DNA from: Candidatus Latescibacterota bacterium | GTDB taxonomy: Bacteria; Latescibacterota; UBA2968 | DNA length: 64,000 nucleotides | Assembly (NCBI GenBank): GCA_022821275.1 | Contig: JAJEDY010000083.1 | Location: 176,251 to 240,250 of the forward strand | Reading direction: 5' to 3' | Part shown: positions 45,805-56,058 of the stretch, piece after piece | Layout of the letters: every line of letters begins with the position of its first letter | Position numbering within the stretch: position 1 is the first letter of the stretch | Made by a program: the position numbers and the translations under genes | Notes under the pieces: generated by a model | Seen by the model: only the letters and a program-made list of their open reading frames with translations | Told to the model about the DNA's origin: nothing | Database searches by the model: none

Positions 45805-46032
45805 ATGTCGAACGTATTTTTTTCCGAAGAATTAACAGTTGAAGAGGATATGAATACCTATAAAGCCGTACTGCTGGCATCAAAAGAAGCGCGCCGGTTG
45901 AATAGAGCAAGGCTGGTTGCGGGTGTGCCCGAAGGTGAAGAAAAAATAACCACCATTGCGCTGGATCGAATTATAGAAAAGAAAATTCAGGTGAGCTATG
46001 CTGACGGGAAAGAGGATTCTTCTGGGCGTTAG
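45805..46032 (+). CDS. rpoZ: RNA polymerase omega subunit (75 aa)
   Basis: A short omega subunit. The core motif YKAVLLASKEARRLN is visible at residues 17-31. AAGGAGAG precedes the ATG. The N-terminus (SEELTVEEDMNT) differs from the proteobacterial type and fits omega subunits of FCB bacteria. Its last 35 bases overlap the start of coaBC. Confidence 0.85.
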   Translation: MSNVFFSEELTVEEDMNTYKAVLLASKEARRLNRARLVAGVPEGEEKITTIALDRIIEKKIQVSYADGKEDSSGR

Positions 46033-47203
46033 CGGTGGAATTGCCGCCTATAAAAGCGTATTTTTATTACGCCTTCTTCAGAACGCAGGTGCAGAGGTTC
46101 AGGTGATCATGACACCTGCTGCACAAAAATTTGTGCAGCCCCTCACCTTTGAAGCGCTCTCACACCATCGCGTCTATACGGATTTATTTCCGAAGGACGG
46201 CGATCCCGATGTTATCCACGTACATTTGGGCAAGTGGGCCGACCTGATCATTGTCGCGCCAGCGACTGCAAATTGCATGGGCAAATTGGCCCATGGGTTG
46301 GCCGATGACCTGTTGACCTGTACGTTGTTGGCTGCAGAAGCACCTGTATTACTTGCCCCGGCAATGGAAACCCAGATGTGGGAACGCGGTGCTGTGCGGC
46401 AAAATGTCGAGTTCTTAAAAAAAGACGGCTATCGAATGGTTGGGCCGGGAACGGGATTGCTCGCATCGGGTGTCGAGGGAATGGGACGCATGGCCGAACC
46501 TCATGAAATTGTGGATGAGGCCAGCGGTATGATGGGCGCGACGCAATCACTTGCCGGAAAACGCCTTGTAGTGACAGCGGGCAGAACCGAGCAGCCCCTT
46601 GATCCCGTGCGCTTTATCACCAATCGCTCAACGGGTAAAATGGGCTATGCTATTGCCGAACAAGCGCGCCGTCGAGGTGCTGATGTCGCGTTGATCAGCG
46701 GACCGACAGAACTCACCACCCCCGCCGGTGTACAGACCGAATCTATCCGCACAGTTGCCGACTTAAAAGCAGCGACCGTCCGCGCATATCAGCATGCCGA
46801 CGCACTAATTATGACCGCAGCAGTGCTCGATTTTCGCCCCGAACATGTGTCCGAATCAAAAATCAAAAAACGCGATGGCGGTCATTCACTCCATCTGTTG
46901 CCCAACGAAGATTTTTTAATTTCCCTGGGACAAAACAAGGGAGAGCGGGTCGTAATCGGATTCGCTATGGAAACCGATCACGCGCTGGAAAATGCCCGCA
47001 AAAAACTCCACGAGAAAAACCTCGACCTGATTGTGTTGAATGAATTAAATGTGGAAGGTGCGGGATTTGGCGTCGATACCAATGTCGTGACATTTATCGA
47101 ACCCCACCGAGAACCTGTCGCATTGCCCATGATGTCCAAACGCGATGTGGCAGACCGCATTTTGGATTGGCTGGTGTCGCGTTGGGAGAACGCGCATGAA
47201 TGA
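45998..47203 (+). CDS. coaBC: Bifunctional CoaBC, phosphopantothenoylcysteine synthetase/decarboxylase (401 aa)
   Basis: Coenzyme A synthesis. The N-terminal flavoprotein decarboxylase has [20 protein letters not shown] and the PAMETQMW substrate loop. The C-terminal synthetase begins at [11 protein letters not shown] and holds NRSTGKMG. The length is normal. Its start lies inside the end of rpoZ and its end overlaps the UDG start by eight bases, so the genes are tightly packed. Confidence 0.94.
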   Translation: MLTGKRILLGVSGGIAAYKSVFLLRLLQNAGAEVQVIMTPAAQKFVQPLTFEALSHHRVYTDLFPKDGDPDVIHVHLGKWADLIIVAPATANCMGKLAHGLADDLLTCTLLAAEAPVLLAPAMETQMWERGAVRQNVEFLKKDGYRMVGPGTGLLASGVEGMGRMAEPHEIVDEASGMMGATQSLAGKRLVVTAGRTEQPLDPVRFITNRSTGKMGYAIAEQARRRGADVALISGPTELTTPAGVQTESIRTVADLKAATVRAYQHADALIMTAAVLDFRPEHVSESKIKKRDGGHSLHLLPNEDFLISLGQNKGERVVIGFAMETDHALENARKKLHEKNLDLIVLNELNVEGAGFGVDTNVVTFIEPHREPVALPMMSKRDVADRILDWLVSRWENAHE

Positions 47204-47894
47204 ATCCTCCGATCTGTTGGAAACCCTCGCACTTGCACGCGATTTTCTATCGCGAGAACTCGCTTACGCGCCCGCTTCTGTTGCGCTGATAGATGATCGA
47301 GAGTCGGACGCTGCCTGCACTGACAAGGGGTTAGTCAGTGATCCCCTGACTATTTTGGGTCAAGAGGCTTGCAACTGCCAAAAATGCGGACTGGCGCAAA
47401 CGCGCACCTCAGTCGTCTTCGGAAGTGGGAATACCAATGCAGACCTCGTGTTTGTCGGCGAAGCACCCGGTGCGGAAGAAGATCGACAAGGTCTGCCTTT
47501 TGTGGGGGCCGCCGGACAATTGTTGACGCGAATGATCGAAGCCATGGGTTTGACGCGCGAAGACGTCTATATCGCCAATATTATCAAATGCAGGCCCCCC
47601 AATAACCGGGATCCCAAACCCGATGAAATTGCCGCCTGCCAACCTTATCTAATACAACAAATTGACCTGATTGCGCCGGTTGTGATCTGTACTTTGGGAC
47701 GTTTTGCCGCGCAAACCCTGTTGCAGACCACCGAGTCGATGGGGCGTTTGCGGGGGAAAATTTTTGAGTACCAGGGCGCGAAACTGGTTCCCACATATCA
47801 TCCTGCTGCCCTGTTGAGAAATGCACACTGGAAGCGCCCTGCGTGGGAAGACTTGAAACTGGTTCGCAAACTTTACGATGGAACTGAAATCTGA
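47196..47894 (+). CDS. Family 4 uracil-DNA glycosylase (232 aa)
   Basis: An iron-sulphur uracil-DNA glycosylase. Cysteines in CQKCGL and at KCRPPNN and AACQPY coordinate the cluster. The active-site motif GEAPGAEED and the late HPAALLR are present. It removes uracil from DNA. A roughly 55-residue N-terminal extension precedes the core, a common feature of the larger forms. GGGAG lies about ten bases before the ATG at 47196. Its TGA overlaps the dnaB ATG by one base. Confidence 0.93.
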   Translation: MNESSDLLETLALARDFLSRELAYAPASVALIDDRESDAACTDKGLVSDPLTILGQEACNCQKCGLAQTRTSVVFGSGNTNADLVFVGEAPGAEEDRQGLPFVGAAGQLLTRMIEAMGLTREDVYIANIIKCRPPNNRDPKPDEIAACQPYLIQQIDLIAPVVICTLGRFAAQTLLQTTESMGRLRGKIFEYQGAKLVPTYHPAALLRNAHWKRPAWEDLKLVRKLYDGTEI

Positions 47895-49267
47895 TGGCTA
47901 CCCAAAATCCGACATCGAATACAGTTGAACGCGCGCTGCCCCAGGCACTTGAAGTCGAACGCGCCGTATTGGGTGCCATGTTGATCGACAATATGGCAAT
48001 CAATCGCGTGGTGGAAGTATTAGGCGATGAAACGGCTTTTTATCATACCCCACATCGAAGAATTTATGCGGCAATACAAAAAATGTCAGAGCGCGGCGAG
48101 CCTGTCGATCAGGTGACACTCGCCGAAGAACTCGTGCGCCGAGGTCAACTCGACGATGTCGGCGGTGCGGTTTTAATTGCCGAACTCGCCAGTGAAATGG
48201 CCACGGCAGCCAATGCCGAATACCACGCGCAGATCGTACTTGAAAAGGCGCAACGGCGGCGGTTGATTACCGCGGCGACACAAACGCTTACCGAAAGCTA
48301 TGAAGAAACCGAGGATGTGCGCGAACTCATCGACCGCGCCGAACAACGGGTCTTTCAAATTGCCGAAGGCGAATTGGGCAAAGGCGTCATACCTCTTGAA
48401 TCTGCACTTACCGAGGTTTATGAAGCCATTGATAGAGCGCGCGAACATGGCGGCGCGCTGACAGGCGTGACTACGGGCTATACGGACCTGGATGAAATCA
48501 CAGCGGGCTTGCAGTCTTCGGACATGATCATCCTCGCATCGCGTCCATCAATGGGCAAAACAGCACTCACATTGTGCATGGCGCGCAATGCTGCCGTGAA
48601 GGGCGGTACCCCCGTACTTTATTTCTCCCTGGAAATGGCAATAGGGCAACTCGCACAGCGACTGTTGTGTTCAGAAGCGCGCGTGGACTCGCACCGTGTG
48701 CGAACGGGTAAGTTGTCGGATGATGAATGGGATAGATTAGCCAACTGGACGGGAAAGCTCATTGAAGCCCCCCTATACATCGATGACACGCCTGCTATTT
48801 CCGTAATGGAACTGCGTGCCAAAGCGCGCCGTGCAAAATCCGAATACAATATTGGGTTAATCATCGTCGATTATCTGCAACTGATGACCACATCTGAAAA
48901 TTATAGCAGCCGCGAACAGGAAATCGCCTCTATCTCGCGGTCCCTGAAAGCCCTCGCCAAAGAACTCGATATTCCGCTCGTTGCCTGCGCGCAATTGTCG
49001 CGGGCTGTGGAAAGTCGCACGGATAAGCGACCACAACTGGCCGATTTGCGCGAAAGTGGCTCGATAGAACAGGATGCGGATGTGGTGATGTTTCTCTTTC
49101 GCCCCGAAGTGTATGGCATTGTAGATGAAGAGGGCAATACACAAGAAGGCGTGGCCGAGATCATATTGGGCAAGCAACGCAACGGTCCGATTGGCAGCGT
49201 TTTTTTGACCTTTATAGCGGAGTCTCTTCGCTTTGAAGAGCCCGAAATCTATCGCGAATTTCCCTGA
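47894..49267 (+). CDS. dnaB: Replicative DNA helicase DnaB (457 aa)
   Basis: A hexameric fork helicase. The N-terminal domain (about 15-115; AVLGAMLIDN) precedes the RecA-like motor with Walker A RPSMGKTAL (Lys222), the IIVDYLQLM motif and ESGSIEQDADVV. No intein is present. It starts at the overlap with the UDG stop. The radA gene follows 12 bases later. Confidence 0.95.
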   Translation: MATQNPTSNTVERALPQALEVERAVLGAMLIDNMAINRVVEVLGDETAFYHTPHRRIYAAIQKMSERGEPVDQVTLAEELVRRGQLDDVGGAVLIAELASEMATAANAEYHAQIVLEKAQRRRLITAATQTLTESYEETEDVRELIDRAEQRVFQIAEGELGKGVIPLESALTEVYEAIDRAREHGGALTGVTTGYTDLDEITAGLQSSDMIILASRPSMGKTALTLCMARNAAVKGGTPVLYFSLEMAIGQLAQRLLCSEARVDSHRVRTGKLSDDEWDRLANWTGKLIEAPLYIDDTPAISVMELRAKARRAKSEYNIGLIIVDYLQLMTTSENYSSREQEIASISRSLKALAKELDIPLVACAQLSRAVESRTDKRPQLADLRESGSIEQDADVVMFLFRPEVYGIVDEEGNTQEGVAEIILGKQRNGPIGSVFLTFIAESLRFEEPEIYREFP

Positions 49268-49278
49268 GGAAATAGCCC

Positions 49279-50646
49279 ATGGGCAAAGTGCGCGTGCGGT
49301 ATGTATGTCAGCAATGCGGTGCTGAAGCGGGACGGTGGTTTGGGCGGTGTGTATCCTGTGGCGAATGGAACACCTGTGTCGAAGAACAGGCATCGCCCGC
49401 GGAAAAACAAAACAGACGCGCGGATGAATGGGTCAAAGCAAATCCGCCGCAGCCCATTACGGAAGTGGTGGGTGGCAGAGAAGACCGCATTGAGACAGCT
49501 ATTGGCGAATTTGACCGTACATTGGGTGGCGGCATTGTGCCCGGCATGGCCGCGCTTGTCGGCGGCGATCCCGGCATTGGCAAATCCACATTGCTCTTGC
49601 AAGGCGTTGCACAACTCGCGTTTTCGGGTATGAAAACACTATACGTATCCGCAGAAGAGTCCCCCCGCCAAACGCGGATGCGCGCCCAAAGAATCGGCGC
49701 ATTATCCGATGAATTGTACTTGATTTCTGAATCCAATCTCGATCTGATTTGCGGCTACATCGAAGAAATGCAACCCGTCGCAGTTGTGGTCGATTCGGTA
49801 CAGACCATTTTTAGCCCAGATTTACAAAGTGCGCCGGGAAGTGTGGCGCAAGTCAGAGAATCTTCTGCAAAACTGGTGGCACTGGGCAAACGCACGGGCA
49901 CATCGATTTTTTTAATCGGGCATGTCACCAAAGAAGGCACCGTTGCAGGACCGCGCGTACTCGAACACATCGTCGATACCGTACTTTATCTGGAGGGCGA
50001 ACAACACGGTGCGTTTCGCATTTTGCGAGCGGCCAAGAACCGATTTGGCTCGACAAACGAAATCGGTATTTTTGAAATGTGTGATCGGGGGATGCTCGCA
50101 GTGGATAATCCCTCACAGGTATTCTTGCCCGAGCGCGAGGCCGATCGAGAAGGTACAGCCATTGTTTGCACAATTGAAGGCACACGCCCCATTTTGGTCG
50201 AAGTACAAGCACTGGTCAGCCGCAGCAATTTCGGGTATCCTCAGCGCGTGGCCACGGGATTTGATGCGCGGCGAATGGCAATTTTAATCGCTGTACTCGA
50301 AAAACGGTCGGGCCTTCAATTGGGGACTGAGGATATTTTCTTGAATGTCGCTGGGGGCTTGCGCATTGACGAACCCGCTGTCGATCTGGGTATAGCTATG
50401 GCTATGGCGTCGAGCTTTCGCAGCAGGCAGATGTCCCGCGATACGGTTGTAATTGGCGAAGTTGGGCTGGGTGGAGAAGTGCGTGCTGTAGGCCAAATTG
50501 AACGCAGAATGACCGAAGCGCGCAAACTGGGTTTCACGCGGTGTATTGCCGCCAAAGCAAATTTGAGTGGTGCGCGCATTCCCGATGGCCTGTCGTTGAT
50601 TGGCGTTCAGGACGTGGATGCCGCGCAAGATGTGGTGTTTTCATAA
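49279..50646 (+). CDS. radA: DNA repair protein RadA (455 aa)
   Basis: A RecA-like branch-migration protein. An N-terminal zinc finger (CQQCGAEAGRWFGRCVSC in short) precedes Walker A GDPGIGKST (Lys102). The RadA-specific KNRFG motif is in AKNRFGSTNE, and a Lon-like C-terminal domain ends the protein. GAGGAA precedes the ATG. It follows dnaB, a common pairing. Confidence 0.95.
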   Translation: MGKVRVRYVCQQCGAEAGRWFGRCVSCGEWNTCVEEQASPAEKQNRRADEWVKANPPQPITEVVGGREDRIETAIGEFDRTLGGGIVPGMAALVGGDPGIGKSTLLLQGVAQLAFSGMKTLYVSAEESPRQTRMRAQRIGALSDELYLISESNLDLICGYIEEMQPVAVVVDSVQTIFSPDLQSAPGSVAQVRESSAKLVALGKRTGTSIFLIGHVTKEGTVAGPRVLEHIVDTVLYLEGEQHGAFRILRAAKNRFGSTNEIGIFEMCDRGMLAVDNPSQVFLPEREADREGTAIVCTIEGTRPILVEVQALVSRSNFGYPQRVATGFDARRMAILIAVLEKRSGLQLGTEDIFLNVAGGLRIDEPAVDLGIAMAMASSFRSRQMSRDTVVIGEVGLGGEVRAVGQIERRMTEARKLGFTRCIAAKANLSGARIPDGLSLIGVQDVDAAQDVVFS

Positions 50647-50671
50647 AGATTAATTATTACGGAGAAAGCGC

Positions 50672-51292
50672 ATGGCACCGAGAATTGTACACATTTCCAA
50701 ATTGTTGTCATTGATGTTGCGGCACAGGCCCGATGAGTTTGGACTGCAAGTCGATCGCTATGGATTTGCCGATCTCGACGAGGTTTTACGTGCATTTCAA
50801 GACCGAAATTCGACATTTACTCTTGAAGATATTAAAAAAGTGGTTTATGATGGAGAAAAACAACGTTTCGAGATTGTGGAAAACCGCATTCGCGCGCGTT
50901 ATGGACACAGTTTTTCCATCGATCTGGGGCTCGATCCATCAGAACCACCCGAATTTTTGTACAAGGGAGTGGATTCTGCCGATGTTGACCGATTGTTATC
51001 TGAGGGCCTGGCGCCGGATGATCGCGATTATGTACATTTGTCGTTTGATGCCGAAGTCGCCGCGCGATTAAGTGCCAGACCCGGACGCCGAGGAGCTGTC
51101 ATACGCATTGCTGCAACACGCGCCCATCAGGCTGGCGTGCATTTCTACGATTGTGGTCCAACCGTATTGACCAAACACATTCCCGGGGAATTTTTGGATA
51201 TAGAACGAGGAGGGGGCATAACATCGCAAAACATATCTCAAGAAGAAAATGTGTCTTATGGTCGGCGACGGCGCTTCTCGTCTCGGCGGTAG
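50672..51292 (+). CDS. kptA: RNA 2'-phosphotransferase, KptA/Tpt1 family (206 aa)
   Basis: An NAD-dependent enzyme that removes a 2'-phosphate from RNA. The active-site residues of Tpt1 are recognisable in LMLRHRP (Arg17-His18), KQRFEI, and IRARYGHS. The NAD-binding half has VHLSFDAEVAARL. Bacteria lack the tRNA splicing pathway that produces its yeast substrate, so its bacterial role is open. The C-terminal tail (about 185-206) is basic and not part of the family core. CGGAGAAAG precedes the ATG. Confidence 0.88.
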   Translation: MAPRIVHISKLLSLMLRHRPDEFGLQVDRYGFADLDEVLRAFQDRNSTFTLEDIKKVVYDGEKQRFEIVENRIRARYGHSFSIDLGLDPSEPPEFLYKGVDSADVDRLLSEGLAPDDRDYVHLSFDAEVAARLSARPGRRGAVIRIAATRAHQAGVHFYDCGPTVLTKHIPGEFLDIERGGGITSQNISQEENVSYGRRRRFSSRR

Positions 51293-51353
51293 TTAAACGG
51301 GAGTTTGGGGGCGTGTTCACAGAGCTGGAATGACCTTCTAATAAAAACATTTT

Positions 51354-52262
51354 ATGGCTAAATCAGGCGAAAATCACACGCAGTCTTTGCTGAGTACCGT
51401 CAAAAATTTGGCACGGGAAACCTGCGCTGACATGATCCTACTCGTGGCCAATTCCGGCGTGAGCCACGCGGATGTTCACGAGTTGAACACCACCTGTCAG
51501 GTCCTGGTCGTTACGCGAAAAAAACACTTTTTACGCGGTATTGAAGAAAAGGGCGTGCAACGTCTGACTTATGATTATCGCAGGAGTAATAGCACGCACT
51601 ACGAACATTTGCGACAATGCATTATCAGGGGCTTAGAGAGCGGGTACATCCGCCGAGATGCGCGATTGATATGCCTGAGTTGCATGCTGACCACGCAGGG
51701 CGTGGATGCGATAACGGTGATGGATACCAGTACGGGATTTGATATATACGATTCAGCAAAAATTTCAGCCATAGCGGGCAATTTACCGCTCAAAGTTGTC
51801 AAAACCGCGCTCGATCTCGCCATCAATATTGGGAAGGAAGGTCGCGAAGGCGAACCGGTCGGCACCTTATTTGTCATTGGCGATTCCAAACGGGTTTTGC
51901 ACCATTCGCGATCCATGACATTTGATCCTTTTCGCGGATATACCGAAAAAGAAAAAAATATCTGCAATCCCGATGTTCACGAAGGTGTCAAAGAAGTATC
52001 GCTGATGGATGGCGCATTTATCATTCGGGAAGATGGGGTTATCCTATCCGGAGGGCGCTATATTTCAGCGAGTGTGCGCGGCCTCACTTTACCCAAGGGA
52101 TTGGGCGCACGGCATGTGGCGGCAGCGGCGATTACCAAAACCACCCGAGCCATCGCCCTGGCTATTTCTAAGTCAACGGGAACAGTTCGCGTATTTAAGC
52201 AGGGCAAAATCGTATTGCAAATTAATACGCATCGGCGGCATATTGAGCAAGACCAGCGGTAA
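51354..52262 (+). CDS. DacZ-like diadenylate cyclase (302 aa)
   Basis: The C-terminal half is a DAC domain that joins two ATP to c-di-AMP. The DGA motif is Asp219-Gly-Ala221 (MDGAFII), followed by LPKGLGARHVAAA and STGTVRVF. The classical RHR motif reads Arg253-His254-Val255. The N-terminal half (about 15-110) has the alternating alpha/beta look of the pyruvate-kinase C-like domain found in archaeal DacZ, without a membrane anchor or DisA DNA-binding part. The assignment to DacZ type is an inference from that layout. No ribosome site is clear. It lies in the radA-kptA gene run. Confidence 0.78.
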   Translation: MAKSGENHTQSLLSTVKNLARETCADMILLVANSGVSHADVHELNTTCQVLVVTRKKHFLRGIEEKGVQRLTYDYRRSNSTHYEHLRQCIIRGLESGYIRRDARLICLSCMLTTQGVDAITVMDTSTGFDIYDSAKISAIAGNLPLKVVKTALDLAINIGKEGREGEPVGTLFVIGDSKRVLHHSRSMTFDPFRGYTEKEKNICNPDVHEGVKEVSLMDGAFIIREDGVILSGGRYISASVRGLTLPKGLGARHVAAAAITKTTRAIALAISKSTGTVRVFKQGKIVLQINTHRRHIEQDQR

Positions 52263-52288
52263 TGAACATATTGCGCTAAGAGATACTT

Positions 52289-53584
52289 ATGCAGCGATGG
52301 ATCGTGCCTCTTTTGATGGGGTTGGTCATGGCGGGCAGTTTTGCTGCAATGCCGGCATTGGGCAAACAGGTGCCGGTTTTTTTTGTTCTTTTTGGTATTG
52401 CATCTGTGGCCTATCTCATTGCCGTCTGGCATTGCAAATATGTGCCATTGGCCGCTATTGTGATTGCCGCCGCTGTGTTTCGCCTTAGCCTTTTGTTTTC
52501 CATCCCCGCGCTATCCGATGATATTTATCGCTACGTGTGGGACGGACGCGTACAGTGGGCGGGCATCAATCCCTACCGGTTTGCACCTGCGGCACCAGAA
52601 CTGCTACATCTGAGAGACGCGTTCATTTTCCCCCAAATTAACCATCCCGAATTGCCCACCATTTATCCGCCTATTGCCCAAATGGCATTCTGGGCAGGAT
52701 ATGGGATTTCGGATAGCATACTGGGCATCAAGATGCTACTCTTGTGTGCCGATCTGATTGCGGGATGGCTTATAGTCTGTTTGCTCAGGCATTTTGAGCA
52801 GCGACCGCAATGGGTTCTAATTTACTTCTGGCATCCGCTGGTCGTGGTAGAAATCGCAGGAAATGGACATATAGAATCGCTGGGCATCGTCGCTTTATTA
52901 GCCGCATTGTACTTGTACTTAAAAGGACGAGACCGTATCGCGCTAAGTGCGTTGGGTGGGGCTATTTTGGTAAAATTTCTCCCTCTTGTTTTTTTGCCGT
53001 ATTTTGTGCGCTGGAAAGGATGGCTGCCGACCAACTGGTCGGCACTGCTCCTGGTGCCCGGAGTCGTACTCATAGGATATTTGCCCTATGCTTGGGCTGG
53101 CGCACCTGTCTTTGGCAGCCTGGGCACTTATACACAACACTGGTCGTTTAACAGCGCAGCATTCGATATACTCATTCTGCTTTGCGGCAATGGACAGATA
53201 GCACGCGGCATTATTGGTCTGCTCTTCTCTGTTGTTGTACTGTTGCTGATTTGGAAGCGGATTCCCGTGTTGCGCTGTGCATATCTGACTGTGGCGGCCT
53301 TTGTTCTCCTGACCCCTACGCTCCATCCCTGGTATGTCGTGTGGTTAATCCCATTTCTCGTTTTTTTTCGGCATCCGCCCTGGATCGCTTTCTCACTTCT
53401 GGTGGTTTTATCCTACCACATTTTGATCCAATACCAGGCCCGCGGTGTATGGGAAGAAGCTGTCTGGGTTCAATGGGTAGAATACGGTGGATTAGCACTG
53501 GTGGGTATCCCGTTTTTGCTTCTCAGACACACAGAAATCTTGACGAAAATAGGACGTTTTTTTAATATACACCGTCCAATCTGA
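52289..53584 (+). CDS. Polytopic membrane glycosyltransferase, GT-C type (431 aa)
   Basis: About eleven to twelve hydrophobic segments run through the protein. The loop after the second or third helix reads LSDDIYRYVWDGRVQWAGINP-like text, with the Asp-Asp pair expected of polyprenol-phosphate-sugar-using GT-C enzymes (GT87 or MptB-like). It would add mannose or another sugar to a lipid-linked acceptor on the periplasmic side. Its product is unknown. It follows the cyclase gene by 26 bases. Confidence 0.75.
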   Translation: MQRWIVPLLMGLVMAGSFAAMPALGKQVPVFFVLFGIASVAYLIAVWHCKYVPLAAIVIAAAVFRLSLLFSIPALSDDIYRYVWDGRVQWAGINPYRFAPAAPELLHLRDAFIFPQINHPELPTIYPPIAQMAFWAGYGISDSILGIKMLLLCADLIAGWLIVCLLRHFEQRPQWVLIYFWHPLVVVEIAGNGHIESLGIVALLAALYLYLKGRDRIALSALGGAILVKFLPLVFLPYFVRWKGWLPTNWSALLLVPGVVLIGYLPYAWAGAPVFGSLGTYTQHWSFNSAAFDILILLCGNGQIARGIIGLLFSVVVLLLIWKRIPVLRCAYLTVAAFVLLTPTLHPWYVVWLIPFLVFFRHPPWIAFSLLVVLSYHILIQYQARGVWEEAVWVQWVEYGGLALVGIPFLLLRHTEILTKIGRFFNIHRPI

Positions 53585-53671
53585 TCGTACTATGTAAGAA
53601 AAAAAAACGGAACTCGAATTGGGTAAAAGCGTTTTTGAAAAAGTTTGAATAAGCAAAGGAGATGGAAAAAG

Positions 53672-54154
53672 ATGCACAGATTTCGATTTCTATTCTTTTT
53701 GCCACTATTTGTCGCCTGTGGGGAGCAAGATCAGTCTGCGGATTTGCTATTTCGAGAGGGCGAACAAGCCACGCACGATATGGCGTCACATCCCATAGCC
53801 GAAGTCAAATTGGCGGAATTTCTGGCTCGGTTTCCCGAAGATCCCCGCGCCGAGATAGCATTACAAGCCCTGGCTCGGGTGTTGTTGAATCAGCAAAAAC
53901 CCAAAGAAGCAATTGCGCGGTACGAAACTCTGATCGCGCGATTTCCACAAAGCCGATATTGTGAACAGGCACAGTTCATGATCGGCTACATCTACGATCA
54001 ACTTGGCGATTACAAACAGGCGCGGCTGGCCTATCAGCAAGTGATTGATACATACCCAAACTCCGGGTTGGTAGATGATGCCAAATTTTCGATTGCAAAT
54101 TTGGGTAAAACGCCCGAACAGTGGTTGCGTACCAAACCAATAAACCGAGAGTGA
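53672..54154 (+). CDS. TPR-containing lipoprotein (160 aa)
   Basis: A lipoprotein signal peptide ends in the lipobox FVAC with Cys16. Two to three TPR or Sel1-like helical repeats follow (about 45-145; LARFPEDPRAEIAL; AIARYETLIARFPQS; ARLAYQQVIDTYPNS). The arrangement resembles YbgF/BamD-type repeat proteins. It is probably an envelope scaffold. AAAGGAGA precedes the start at 53672. It lies directly before moxR. Confidence 0.8.
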   Translation: MHRFRFLFFLPLFVACGEQDQSADLLFREGEQATHDMASHPIAEVKLAEFLARFPEDPRAEIALQALARVLLNQQKPKEAIARYETLIARFPQSRYCEQAQFMIGYIYDQLGDYKQARLAYQQVIDTYPNSGLVDDAKFSIANLGKTPEQWLRTKPINRE

Positions 54155-54158
54155 TACA

Positions 54159-55154
54159 ATGACAGTTGGACAAGATATTCAAGTAATCAATGAACGGGTT
54201 GGGCGCGAAAGCGCGTTTGTCGATCGGTTACTGGCCGAGGTGGGCAAGGTCATTGTTGGACAACAGGACATGATCGAGCGGTTGCTAATCGGTCTGCTGT
54301 GCAATGGTCACGTCCTGCTCGAGGGCGTTCCTGGACTTGCTAAAACCCTGGCAGTCAATTCATTAGCCCGGGCGATTCAAGCGTCTTTTAAACGCGTTCA
54401 GTTCACACCTGATTTATTGCCCGCTGATTTGATCGGCACAATGGTCTATCACCGGGAGACGGGCGAATTTGTAGCTCAAAAAGGGCCTATTTTTGCCCAA
54501 CTCGTACTCGCGGATGAGGTTAATCGCGCACCGTCAAAAGTGCAAAGTGCCATGCTCGAAGCCATGCAAGAACGTCAAGTTACCATTGGAAACGAAACAT
54601 TTGCCATGCCCGATCCCTTTTTGGTGCTTGCCACGCAAAATCCCATCGAACAAGAAGGGACCTATCCACTGCCCGAAGCACAGGTCGATCGTTTTATGCT
54701 GAAAGTGCGGGTAACATATCCCAATAAACAGGAAGAACGCGCCATTGTCGATCGCATGAGTCGCGATGCAACCCCACAGATCGAGACCGTTATAACAACT
54801 GACGACCTCATTCGCGCGCGAAGCGTAACCGATGAGATTTACGTGGATGATAAAATCAAAGATTATATCGTCGATCTCGTGTTGGCAACCCGCGATCCGG
54901 AAGCTTATGGTTTAGGTGATTTGCGCGCCCTGATCGAATTTGGCGGGTCGCCGCGCGCGTCTATCGCCCTGACCCGTGCTGCCAAAGCACATGCGTTTTT
55001 GCGCCATCGCGGCTATGTCACTCCCGAAGATGTAAAAGCCATTGGTATGGATGTGTTGCGCCACCGGATACTGGTGACATACGAGGCAGAAGCCGAAGAA
55101 ATCGACTCTGAAGAAATCGCGCGCCAAGTATTCGATCACGTTGAAGTGCCGTGA
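54159..55154 (+). CDS. MoxR-family AAA ATPase (331 aa)
   Basis: A chaperone-like AAA+ ATPase. Walker A is GVPGLAKT, Walker B is LADEVNRAP, and the sensor region reads VLATQNPIEQEGTYPLPEAQ (family hallmark). It probably works with the DUF58 protein encoded next, to activate or mature an envelope complex. Its last bases overlap the GTG start of DUF58. Confidence 0.93.
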   Translation: MTVGQDIQVINERVGRESAFVDRLLAEVGKVIVGQQDMIERLLIGLLCNGHVLLEGVPGLAKTLAVNSLARAIQASFKRVQFTPDLLPADLIGTMVYHRETGEFVAQKGPIFAQLVLADEVNRAPSKVQSAMLEAMQERQVTIGNETFAMPDPFLVLATQNPIEQEGTYPLPEAQVDRFMLKVRVTYPNKQEERAIVDRMSRDATPQIETVITTDDLIRARSVTDEIYVDDKIKDYIVDLVLATRDPEAYGLGDLRALIEFGGSPRASIALTRAAKAHAFLRHRGYVTPEDVKAIGMDVLRHRILVTYEAEAEEIDSEEIARQVFDHVEVP

Positions 55155-56047
55155 TAGTTTCTCCCATGATACCAACTGAAATCCTCAAAAAGGTGAAGCG
55201 CATTGAGTTGCGCACGCGCAATCTGGTAAACACGATCTTTGCTGGCGAATACCATTCGGTATTTAAAGGCAGGGGCATGGCGTTTGCAGAAGTACGAGAA
55301 TATCAGCCCGGCGATGATGTTCGCACAATTGACTGGAACGTGACAGCGCGTATGGATGATCCCTTTGTCAAAGTGTTCGACGAGGAGCGCGAACTCACCG
55401 TGATATTGATGGTGGATGCGAGTGCGTCGGGCGACTTTGGAACGGTGTCACAAATGAAAGGCGAGATAGGTGCCGAAATTTGCGCTCTGCTCGCCTTTTC
55501 CGCAATTCAGAATAACGATCGCGTGGGACTGATCATTTTTACCGACAAAGTCGAGTTGTTTATTCCCCCCAAAAAGGGCAAAAAGCATGTGTTGCGCGTA
55601 ATTCGAGAGTTGTTGTATTTTCAACCTTCGGGGCGCGGTACAAATATCGACGCGGCATTGGAATATTTGAATCGCGTGACCTACAGGCGCAGTGTGGTGT
55701 TTCTGGTATCGGATTTTTTTGCTTCCGACTACGAAAAAGCACTGCGCGTTGCCAATCGGCGTCACGACCTGATAGCGATAGCACTGGAAGATCCGCGGGA
55801 GTACGATCTACCTGCAATTGGCATAGTGGAGTTAGAAGATGCCGAGACGGGCGAAGGCATCATGGTCGATTTTGGCGATGCAGCAGTGCGCGATGCATTT
55901 CAAAAACTGACGCAAAAAGAGCGCGATGACCGCGAAGTGTTGTTTCGGCGCATGGGCTTAGACGCCGTAAATATTTCGACTCAAGGGGCATATCACGAAC
56001 CGTTGATGCAATTCTTCAGAATGCGGGCAAAAAAAATCAAGGGATAA
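55151..56047 (+). CDS. DUF58 domain protein (298 aa)
   Basis: A VWA-like DUF58 protein. The family signature YQPGDDVRTIDWNVTAR (about 50-66) is present, and a MIDAS-like DASAS motif lies in MVDASASGDF. It is the usual partner of MoxR. No membrane helix is present. A GTG at 55151 overlaps the moxR stop; an in-frame ATG at 55166 is also possible. Confidence 0.9.
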   Translation: MIVSPMIPTEILKKVKRIELRTRNLVNTIFAGEYHSVFKGRGMAFAEVREYQPGDDVRTIDWNVTARMDDPFVKVFDEERELTVILMVDASASGDFGTVSQMKGEIGAEICALLAFSAIQNNDRVGLIIFTDKVELFIPPKKGKKHVLRVIRELLYFQPSGRGTNIDAALEYLNRVTYRRSVVFLVSDFFASDYEKALRVANRRHDLIAIALEDPREYDLPAIGIVELEDAETGEGIMVDFGDAAVRDAFQKLTQKERDDREVLFRRMGLDAVNISTQGAYHEPLMQFFRMRAKKIKG

Positions 56048-56058
56048 AGGAGTGAGAC

